In this document: positions 1-5,401 of the stretch, piece after piece
Layout: each line of letters begins with the position of its first letter
Position numbering within the stretch: the first letter of the stretch is position 1
Source of the DNA: Candidatus Hodarchaeota archaeon
Lineage (GTDB): Archaea > Asgardarchaeota > Heimdallarchaeia > Hodarchaeales > Hodarchaeaceae
Assembly (NCBI GenBank): GCA_030589605.1
Contig: JAUUVJ010000319.1
Span: 1 to 5,401 of the forward strand
Length of the DNA stretch: 5,401 nucleotides
Direction of reading: 5' to 3'
Notes under the pieces: generated by a model
The model's database searches: none
Told to the model about the DNA's origin: nothing
The model's input: only the letters and a program-made list of their open reading frames with translations
Program-made: the position numbers and the translations under genes

Positions 1-1
1 A

Positions 2-958
2 TTAAAGGCTAGCAGACCCGAATGGTGCTTTATTTTTGCAGGTGTAGTGTTAATGATTGAAATTTATTACAATGTCCCCTATGAGTATCTTTGGATCGGT
101 ATTCTAAGCATTTTTCTCTTCGGTTGGGGTCATTTTTCCTTAAATGCATTCACCGATAAAGAATCAGATCGAATAAATCCACGAAAATTATCCCTCCGTA
201 ATCCATTTACAGATGAATCGAGCAAGGTAAAGAAAATCCATATCATTCTTTGGACTAGTTCTATTTGGGTTCTTGTCTTTCTGTTGAATCTAGTACATAC
301 TCCAAATCCATCAATAGGAAAGTGGATTGTTGGCTCAACCCTAATTCTTTTTTCATTCTTTGTATCGATATCATATTCAGTAAGTTCACTTGGACGCCTG
401 AAAGCTAAACCAGTTCTAGATTTAATCAGTACCGCAGCTATATTTGCCTTCCTCATTCCCCTGTATCTCTATCTTATACCAGCAGAAATACGAATTGAAA
501 CATCAGGATTGATATTAAATTTTCCATCTCCATTAGGACGATTTTTCGAAGGAACATTATTCACAACCCTTTTAGTACTTGGAATCCATATGCCAACAGT
601 TTTAGGTGATCTCGAACAAGATCGCCAAGTCGGAGATATGACAACAGCTGTATGGTTAGATGCAAAAAATAAAGATTTTCCCTTTTATTTCACAGCTGGG
701 ATGATTCTACTTAGAGTAATAGGATTTGCATTGATGAATGTTCTATTAATGGCGTCTTCAGTTATTACTCCAAGTTATCTACCTTTTATCTTGGGAATAA
801 TAGAGATATTATTAGTAAGAAGAATGTTGAGAGAGAAAAATAGACAAGGTGTAATTAGTTTGTGGAAAGGAGTAATAATAACTAGTATAATCGGGGGAAT
901 ATTATTTGCATCATTATATTTTGATGCTAACCCCTTAATTTATGCTTTATACACCTAA
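2..958 (+). CDS. UbiA-family membrane prenyltransferase, 5' end cut by the window edge
   Basis: This is an integral membrane enzyme of the UbiA superfamily, which transfers an isoprenoid chain from a polyprenyl diphosphate to an acceptor. Residues are numbered from the GTG at 47. The first Asp-rich motif NxxxDxxxD is N33, D37, D41, followed by an NPRK stretch. The second is D188 and D192, with G196 and the family-like TTAVWL after it. Between them, Y110-S111 with R117 and K119 fits the usual YS...RxK loop. About nine hydrophobic segments can be picked by eye, near -10 to 5, 14-30, 64-82, 93-110, 122-145, 168-186, 213-235, 243-257 and 271-291. The frame stays open from base 2, and the codons before 47 read KASRPEW, the usual N-terminal RP motif of UbiA proteins. 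The GTG at 47 and ATG at 53 are therefore probably internal and the true start lies off the left edge. The substrate is uncertain: archaeal DGGGP synthase (membrane lipid synthesis) is possible, but NPRK and the TTA motif also recall lycopene elongase-type members. The gene ends 22 bp from the convergent ATPase gene. Confidence 0.88.
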   Translation, partial: LKASRPEWCFIFAGVVLMIEIYYNVPYEYLWIGILSIFLFGWGHFSLNAFTDKESDRINPRKLSLRNPFTDESSKVKKIHIILWTSSIWVLVFLLNLVHTPNPSIGKWIVGSTLILFSFFVSISYSVSSLGRLKAKPVLDLISTAAIFAFLIPLYLYLIPAEIRIETSGLILNFPSPLGRFFEGTLFTTLLVLGIHMPTVLGDLEQDRQVGDMTTAVWLDAKNKDFPFYFTAGMILLRVIGFALMNVLLMASSVITPSYLPFILGIIEILLVRRMLREKNRQGVISLWKGVIITSIIGGILFASLYFDANPLIYALYT

Positions 959-980
959 GGAATTCATGTATAATACAAAT

Positions 981-3900
981 TCATGAACAATTAGTACATC
1001 GAGCAACGACTTCTTCGTTCTTTATCTTAACTTTTACTCTACCACACTCACCACAAACATTCGCTTCACATTTCCTACAAACTTTAAGATGATTAGGGCA
1101 GATATTCTTACGACATCCATCACAAACGCTATTATCGGATTTTGAATTAATTTGCCCACATTCAGAACATTCAAAAAGGTATCCTGTCTGACAATCTTCA
1201 CATACAGGTTTTTGTTCTACATGACCCATTTTATGCGGAACTCTTTCACTATAACCTTTTTCACAAACAACACATTTCCACCCATGTTCATCACAAACAA
1301 CTTTTTGGGTTTTAGAATCAACTATACCACAAGCAGTACAAAGAGATTTGTTACATACAATACACTCATTCGTATGATCAGGACAAGCTGCTTTACCACA
1401 TTTACTACAAAATAGAACATGCTCACTGCAAAAGAGATTTAAACAATCAGAACAAAAGAAGATGGGAGGTGAAATTTCATCCGAAAGAAGGGCTTGGTAA
1501 TAATTTTCTGTACTAATTTTCGGGCCACAACCCTCACAGGCTATTTCTGCATTTCCATTATAGATATTCATGTTTATCATTAAGTTTTGGACAGTATCTC
1601 CTCTAGTAATCGTAACTGGGACAAGAAGGTGAGGAATCCAATAAACAGCTTGTTCAGTTATTTTGACGTCCGCTTTTCCTGGTCGATAAAGATCTCTTGG
1701 GGGACCGTTTGCTTTCATTTTTTCAATTGCAGTATGAAATTCTTCATACTCTTCTTTATGTTCTTTAAGCATTTCTTGTCTTTTGTTTTCAGCCCTTTGA
1801 AGTTGCCTACGAAGATCTGATTTCCTTTCTTCAAGTTTTATCATTTTATTTTCAGAGGAATCAATCGACCTTTCAGTAGCTCTTGTTGATTTGCCTTCTG
1901 CCTCACGAGCTTGCATTTCACCCTGTAAAGTTTCTATTCGCTTGACTGTTTCATCCAATTTTTGATTTTCAACCTCAATTTTCTCTTCAATTCTACTAGT
2001 ATCATTTAATAATTTAGTAAAAGCTTTTGATTTCTTTTTCCCTGCAATTTTTCCTAATTGACTCCTTTCGTATTCTCTTAACTTTTTCTGATAGATATTT
2101 CCTGCTTCAGGAAAGGGACTTTGAGTAAAGTACCAAACCAAATTATCAGGCAATTTTGTAACAATTTCTTTATCTATGTCATGAAATTTAAAATCATCCA
2201 CTGGACTCAACGTTAAATCTTTGGGAGGAAGAGAGGAGGCATGAATACCTTCAATAGTAGTAGAATTCCAATCAATCTTTTGACTTAAATCGAAAGAGCG
2301 AGTCATTTCTTCCTTGATTTCAACTGGAAACTCAATAATACCACTTTTTACAGCTCGCTTAATTTCAATTTCAGTTTTCGAAAAGAATAACGGAGAGTAG
2401 AAATTAGAAGTTTCATTGATTGTAAGATCGAAACCATCTTTTTTCGGATTTCCTGTAATACTTAAACGTTCAAGAATTGCTTTTCTTAACTTCTTACCTT
2501 TAGGATCAATTCGAGGGGATAAAAATCTTTCAGTAATCTTCCCTGTGGATGGTTTTTTGTTAATAAGAGCAATTTCTTTTTTTACATCAGCTTCTTCTTC
2601 AGCAACCTTAGGTTTTGCAGCTTCCTTTTTCGTTACCTTTTTTTCAGGTTTAGGTGGTTTCAATGTTAAAGCTGAAATTTCTCCATTGGTCAAAGGTCCT
2701 TTATGCAGACTCAATAACCAACGAGTTTTAATTCGTTTTACACCAAATCTAGGATTATAAGCAATGAAATTGCCTGGTTTCAACGCACGAATTTGACTCA
2801 TCAATTTTCGAAACTCTTCTTCAGTTCCACCTCCTCCTTCGAAAACTGGCTTTAACGCTCCTTGAACTTTAGCAATATCCTGATTTGTTGCTAAACGTCC
2901 TAAAATCCAAGTAGCAATATTTGATAACCCACGATAATCTAAATCTCCAGGATTCTGAGTAGCTAAAACACAACCTAAACCTGCAGCCCGAGCTTGTTTT
3001 AAAAGAATCAGTAACGCAGTTTTTGAAGGGGGACTTAATGAACCAGCTGGCATAAAACCATACAGTTCATCGAAGTAAAGAATAGCTCTTAATCGGTTTG
3101 TTCCACCTTTACTCCACGCCCATCGTTGAATTTCACCTAGAATTTCTGCTACAAAAGTATTTTTTTCATCACTATCAGTAATTTTACGTAAATCAAACAC
3201 AATAATTGGAGTTTTCTTTTTTTTCGTCGCTAAACCAATTAATTTATTAAAATCTAATTCTACGCCCGGAACAGCCCGAACCATTAAAGCATTAATGTTA
3301 CGAGCTAGTTCTGATCTTTTAGGTTTTGAGATAAATTTATCCACAGATAAAGACCCAATTTTAGGAAATGGAGCATCTTGGATTGCTTCAATTAAAGTAC
3401 CTAGGTCAACATTTTTTTTCTTGGTTTCTTCCCAGAAATATCTGATTATATTATTTAGATAAACTACTCGATTATCAGTACTTGAACTTGTATTTATGGC
3501 AACCCTAGAGAGTAATAATTGAATTTTTAGATCTAAAGAGCTAAGAACAGCATCAGGAGATTCCTCCATCATTTTAGCATAATTTGAAGGTTTTTCAAAA
3601 ACAGGGGTTAAAGAAATTTGGATCCCTGCAGCATTCTTCGGTGTAACCAAGATAGGAGCTACTTTATCACTAAAATCCTTTTCAACTGCTTTGTATTCGT
3701 CTCCAAAGGATTCCTCGAGTTTCTCTTTATAGAGATTGATCCATTCTTCTGCTATTTCTTCGGGGTCCCCCTCACCGCGATCCTCTGCTTCAACCTCTGC
3801 ATGAATTAACAGAGTCTCTTTCTCAAAATCTCCTAAGCCAATTCCAAGAGCACCTATATCTCCCTTGGGATCAACTGCAATGATTGGTATTCCCGCTCGA

Positions 3901-4046
3901 ATTGCTTCCTCAACAATTGATTTACATACAACAGTCTTTCCACTTCCACTCGCTCCAAGAACAGCAGCATGAGTTAAAAATGTTGTAGACGGAAGTGTAA
4001 ATTGTTCGTCTCCAATTTTCCCCAAATAGAATTTAGGATCAGACAT
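981..4046 (-). CDS. HerA-like P-loop ATPase with coiled coil and C-terminal multi-zinc-finger region
   Basis: This 1021-residue soluble protein has a HerA/FtsK-class motor. The core (about 1-460) holds Walker A GASGSGKT (31-38), VDPKGD (58-63), Walker B ILYFDE (322-327) and the LATQNPGDLD segment (361-370), which matches the sensor-like TQ/SQRP region of HerA. R353 and R384 are candidate arginine fingers. There is no room for the N-terminal HAS barrel of archaeal HerA, because Walker A begins at residue 31. A Lys/Glu/Pro/Ala-rich linker (about 462-497), an unrecognised domain (498-680), a coiled coil (about 683-778) and a short conserved-looking stretch around VYWIPHL (801-807) follow. The C-terminus (837-1020) has 12 CxxC and 4 CxxH pairs. 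From memory, the core closely resembles uncharacterised bacterial DUF87-type ATPases with LLKQARAxGLG and ATQNPxDLDY motifs. A hexameric DNA translocase is likely, but substrate and pathway are unknown. No NurA nuclease or defence partner lies in the window. The ATG at 4046 is supported by an SD-like sequence and a promoter upstream, and by the Walker A spacing. The TGA stop is at 981-983. Confidence 0.88.
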   Translation of the reverse strand: MSDPKFYLGKIGDEQFTLPSTTFLTHAAVLGASGSGKTVVCKSIVEEAIRAGIPIIAVDPKGDIGALGIGLGDFEKETLLIHAEVEAEDRGEGDPEEIAEEWINLYKEKLEESFGDEYKAVEKDFSDKVAPILVTPKNAAGIQISLTPVFEKPSNYAKMMEESPDAVLSSLDLKIQLLLSRVAINTSSSTDNRVVYLNNIIRYFWEETKKKNVDLGTLIEAIQDAPFPKIGSLSVDKFISKPKRSELARNINALMVRAVPGVELDFNKLIGLATKKKKTPIIVFDLRKITDSDEKNTFVAEILGEIQRWAWSKGGTNRLRAILYFDELYGFMPAGSLSPPSKTALLILLKQARAAGLGCVLATQNPGDLDYRGLSNIATWILGRLATNQDIAKVQGALKPVFEGGGGTEEEFRKLMSQIRALKPGNFIAYNPRFGVKRIKTRWLLSLHKGPLTNGEISALTLKPPKPEKKVTKKEAAKPKVAEEEADVKKEIALINKKPSTGKITERFLSPRIDPKGKKLRKAILERLSITGNPKKDGFDLTINETSNFYSPLFFSKTEIEIKRAVKSGIIEFPVEIKEEMTRSFDLSQKIDWNSTTIEGIHASSLPPKDLTLSPVDDFKFHDIDKEIVTKLPDNLVWYFTQSPFPEAGNIYQKKLREYERSQLGKIAGKKKSKAFTKLLNDTSRIEEKIEVENQKLDETVKRIETLQGEMQAREAEGKSTRATERSIDSSENKMIKLEERKSDLRRQLQRAENKRQEMLKEHKEEYEEFHTAIEKMKANGPPRDLYRPGKADVKITEQAVYWIPHLLVPVTITRGDTVQNLMINMNIYNGNAEIACEGCGPKISTENYYQALLSDEISPPIFFCSDCLNLFCSEHVLFCSKCGKAACPDHTNECIVCNKSLCTACGIVDSKTQKVVCDEHGWKCVVCEKGYSERVPHKMGHVEQKPVCEDCQTGYLFECSECGQINSKSDNSVCDGCRKNICPNHLKVCRKCEANVCGECGRVKVKIKNEEVVARCTNCS
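987..1538 (-). other. Cys/His-rich zinc-binding region of the ATPase (residues 837-1020)
   Basis: The last 185 residues hold 28 cysteines. The CxxC pairs start at 837, 865, 880, 895, 903, 925, 949, 960, 975, 990, 998 and 1017. The CxxH pairs start at 873, 888, 918 and 983. Further histidines at 938 and 942 could also bind metal. Residues 865-906 (bases 1329-1454) form three consecutive units of C-x2-C-x4-C-x2-[H/C] joined by x3, an exact 15-residue period. The pattern returns at 975-1001 (bases 1044-1124). The 949-963 section, CxxC-x7-CxxC, looks like an ordinary zinc ribbon. If four ligands bind each metal, the region could hold about seven or eight zinc ions (inference). Its role may be nucleic-acid or protein binding. 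The cysteine count and spacing are read directly; the fold is not known. Confidence 0.85.
1713..2000 (-). other. Predicted coiled coil of the ATPase (about residues 683-778)
   Basis: This stretch is rich in Glu, Lys, Arg, Gln and Leu, with almost no Pro or Gly apart from a break near residues 718-730. Recognisable heptad-like pieces include KRIETLQGEMQ (702-712) and LEERKSDLRRQLQ (738-750). It may form a helical hairpin with the break as the turn. It sits between the motor half and the zinc region, so it could act as an arm or an oligomerisation element. The boundaries are estimated by eye. Confidence 0.7.
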
Positions 4047-4055
4047 TTATGAAAT

Positions 4056-4065
4056 TACCACCTTT
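4056..4065 (-). promoter_or_regulatory. Shine-Dalgarno-like site of the ATPase gene
   Basis: On the minus strand the sequence AAAGGTGGTA precedes the ATG at 4046. Its GGTGG core ends 11 bases before the start codon. It resembles the archaeal SD (GGAGG / AGGTGAT) with one change, and the spacing is on the long side. It supports the ATG at 4046 as the start. Confidence 0.5.
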
Positions 4066-4125
4066 GAATATGAATTTTGTAAAAAGAATATGCACTAATG
4101 ATGTTTAATTCAAATAAACTTATTA

Positions 4126-4138
4126 TATATAAACTTGG
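4126..4138 (-). promoter_or_regulatory. Archaeal TATA box with BRE-like element for the ATPase gene
   Basis: Read on the minus strand, CCAAG (4138-4134) is followed by TTTATATA (4133-4126), a good TATA box with a weak BRE just upstream. Transcription would start about 25 bases downstream, near 4100-4105, giving a leader of roughly 55 bases before the ATG at 4046. The TATA core also reads well on the plus strand, but no plus-strand gene follows it. The AT-rich background makes chance matches possible; the placement is what supports the call. Confidence 0.6.
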
Positions 4139-4178
4139 AGGGAAAACATTCATTCTTTGAGAAAGTATCACTATTTTT

Positions 4179-4207
4179 ATTGAATAATTGACAAATACCT
4201 ATTCAAT
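4179..4207. repeat. 8-bp perfect inverted repeat upstream of the ATPase promoter
   Basis: The arms ATTGAATA (4179-4186) and TATTCAAT (4200-4207) are perfect reverse complements separated by 13 bases. The centre-to-centre distance of 21 bp is about two helical turns, as expected for a dimeric winged-helix regulator. The repeat lies about 45 bp upstream of the TATA box on the minus strand, where an activator site would fit. The arms are very AT-rich, so chance is a real alternative. Confidence 0.35.
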
Positions 4208-4338
4208 GTAACGCCATTATAAAGTAAGATATTACATAGAAATTAATCAAATCGCCCAATAATTCTTTAAAACTCATAATGATCCGACAAAAAAGTAAAT
4301 AATGCGATTGTGGCAAGTCAAAATAATTTCAATTAACA

Positions 4339-4360
4339 TTAAAATTAATAAAAAGAAGAA
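4339..4360 (-). terminator. T-rich tract, possible terminator of the regulator gene
   Basis: Read on the minus strand this is a pyrimidine/T-rich run (TTCTTCTTTTTATTAATTTT) starting 15 bases after the TAA stop at 4376-4378. Archaeal termination commonly uses T tracts without a hairpin. A second T6 run lies further on at 4294-4289. In such AT-rich DNA this is suggestive only. Confidence 0.4.
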
Positions 4361-4375
4361 TGGAGATAGAATAAG

Positions 4376-5401
4376 TTATTTATAGGTTTCTTTCAAAGAT
4401 ATCGAGTAACGAAAATGATCGACAGGGGTAAATATTTTGTAGTAGCATTTTATTCCAAATTCTTTCCTAATTCGATCTATTTTTCGAGCAAATGGTTTAA
4501 TCCAATTATTTGGGATTTTAATGTGCCCGAAATAATAATAAGGAGATTCTTGTTCTTGAGAATAAACATCAACTTTTGGGAAAGACAGGAAATGTTGAAT
4601 CCAAGGAATTTCTTTTGTTTCTGTAGAAATGAAAAAAAAGATACTTAGATCAAGAGCAATATTGAAAAATTGATTAGTCTTAAAAAGTAAATGATTTGCT
4701 TCATATTCTGTTAAACGTTTAGAAATTTGATGGGAAGAAACTTTAATTGATTTGCTTAAATCATTAATACCAGTAAAACTTCCTTGGAGGGCAAGAAAAT
4801 CTAAAATTTTGATATCTGCAGCTGTGAGGGAGCGAAAGGGTTTCAAAGTTGGTTTAAGTGAGAATGTAAAATCAGGATTTGGTGCAATTATTCTAAGCTT
4901 AGGATCTCCATATAGTAAAGGCGGATATGTTTTCCATAGATCCTCACCAGAGGAAAGATTTGAAAGATTCCATGAATATGTTCGTACAGACATTGGTTGA
5001 GATATAGTATCAACCATTTTATCCTGAAGAGATAATATAGTATTGGTCTTATCATAAGGAATTTGCACTAAGCTAAATGTCCCCACCGTCATTTCCGATG
5101 ATAAAAGCAGATACTGTTTGAATTCTTCTGGAAAAGGATTTTGATGTATAAAGAGAGTAGTTTCATAACCTAATTTACTCATATCGATATTTAAAAGAGA
5201 TTGTACAATCTGCATTAATCTAATAACATTCATCCGTCGTTGTATTGTCCGTAGGGACACATCGAAATTTTCTGCATATTTTGACGGCATTAGATTGAAA
5301 TCTTTCAACGGAGATGTTTTTTTAGTTATTATTTGAAATGTTTTTAGTATTTGAATATCTAAATCGCGAAGGGGAACTGGAAAATTCGTAAGGATAGGAA
5401 A
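4376..5401 (-). CDS. Lrp-like transcription regulator with duplicated winged-helix units, N-terminus cut by the window edge
   Basis: This is probably a sequence-specific DNA-binding regulator. Residues are numbered from the TTG at 5308-5306. Two helix-turn-helix units are visible. The first starts before the TTG with LRDLDIQILK and continues through YAENFDVSLRTIQRRM (11-26). The second runs from LTAADIKILD (161-170) through DLSKSIKVSSHQISKRL (183-199). Each is followed by a similar strand-rich stretch, LLNIDMSKLGYETTLFIH (38-55) and FFNIALDLSIFFFIS (214-228), and then a domain that could be RAM-like for effector binding. The halves align end to end, so an internal duplication is likely. The frame is open for 31 codons upstream of the TTG up to base 5401 without ATG, GTG or TTG, and those codons hold the first HTH helix, so the true start lies beyond the right edge. 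No enzyme motifs or membrane segments are seen. The paired Lrp-type domains also recall AhbA/AhbB sirohaem decarboxylases, but I see nothing specific for that role. The gene lies upstream of the ATPase gene on the same strand and may control it. Confidence 0.72.
   Translation of the reverse strand, partial: FPILTNFPVPLRDLDIQILKTFQIITKKTSPLKDFNLMPSKYAENFDVSLRTIQRRMNVIRLMQIVQSLLNIDMSKLGYETTLFIHQNPFPEEFKQYLLLSSEMTVGTFSLVQIPYDKTNTILSLQDKMVDTISQPMSVRTYSWNLSNLSSGEDLWKTYPPLLYGDPKLRIIAPNPDFTFSLKPTLKPFRSLTAADIKILDFLALQGSFTGINDLSKSIKVSSHQISKRLTEYEANHLLFKTNQFFNIALDLSIFFFISTETKEIPWIQHFLSFPKVDVYSQEQESPYYYFGHIKIPNNWIKPFARKIDRIRKEFGIKCYYKIFTPVDHFRYSISLKETYK

Larger units (their letters stand above)
4047..4375. 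other. 329-bp non-coding spacer between regulator and ATPase genes
   Basis: No convincing reading frame, tRNA or structured RNA is visible here. The spacer holds, from the ATPase end, the leader and SD-like site, the TATA box, the 8-bp inverted repeat and the T-rich tracts after the regulator gene. Its base composition is more AT-rich than the flanking genes. The remaining stretch (about 4208-4288) shows nothing I can name. Confidence 0.7.

Noticed and set aside
130..456. Minus-strand open frame opposite the UbiA gene
   Set aside because: It overlaps the first Asp-rich motif and membrane segments of the real gene and shows no recognisable domain.
1011..1037. Pyrimidine-rich plus-strand tract after the UbiA gene as its terminator
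   Set aside because: It lies inside the ATPase coding sequence and is interrupted by G and A; the composition is explained by antisense of Lys/Glu/Val codons, so termination there cannot be claimed.
1152..3809. Several plus-strand open frames of 63-114 codons opposite the ATPase gene
   Set aside because: They lie antisense to a gene with clear domain motifs, encode low-complexity Phe/Thr/Ser-rich peptides typical of reversed Lys/Glu-rich coding sequence, and show no ribosome-binding site or family signal.
981..4046. ATPase as part of a HerA-based antiphage defence system
   Set aside because: No SIR2, DUF4297, nuclease or other effector gene is adjacent in this window, and the neighbours are a prenyltransferase and a regulator.
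4121..4138. Plus-strand promoter from the same TATA sequence
   Set aside because: The TATA core is near-palindromic, but no plus-strand gene or RNA follows it; only the minus-strand reading leads into a gene.
4250..4309. AATCGC / GCGATT inverted repeat with a 48-base spacer
   Set aside because: Six base pairs over a long loop in AT-rich DNA is within chance expectation.
4415..5000. Two plus-strand open frames opposite the regulator gene
   Set aside because: They are shadows of the regulator coding strand, with no start signals or recognisable domains.

Overview
The window looks like a piece of an AT-rich archaeal genome. The evidence is a TATA box with an upstream BRE-like element ahead of the central gene, T-rich tracts instead of hairpin terminators, a UbiA-type membrane prenyltransferase, a HerA/FtsK-class ATPase and an Lrp-like regulator. 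An Asgard archaeon is a plausible source, but that is inferred from style and cannot be shown from the sequence alone. No rRNA, tRNA, CRISPR array, transposase or phage gene is visible.

Layout. The left end (2-958, + strand) is the 3' part of a UbiA-family prenyltransferase; its reading frame runs off the left edge, so its start lies outside the window. After a 22-bp gap it converges with a large minus-strand gene (981-4046). That gene encodes a 1021-residue HerA-like P-loop ATPase carrying a charged linker, a long coiled coil and a C-terminal zinc-binding region with 28 cysteines. A 329-bp non-coding spacer (4047-4375) follows. It holds the ATPase promoter and leader, an 8-bp inverted repeat, and T-rich tracts at the end of the next gene. 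The right end (4376-5401, minus strand) is a DNA-binding regulator with two winged-helix/effector-domain units in tandem; its frame runs off the right edge.

How they fit together. The regulator lies directly upstream of the ATPase gene on the same strand. The ATPase has its own promoter, so the two are probably separate transcription units, and the regulator might act on the nearby inverted repeat (inference). The prenyltransferase is convergent and probably unrelated in function. The most notable object is the ATPase: its motor half resembles a broad family of uncharacterised HerA-like ATPases also found in bacteria, and its C-terminus contains a Cys/His repeat with an exact 15-residue period.
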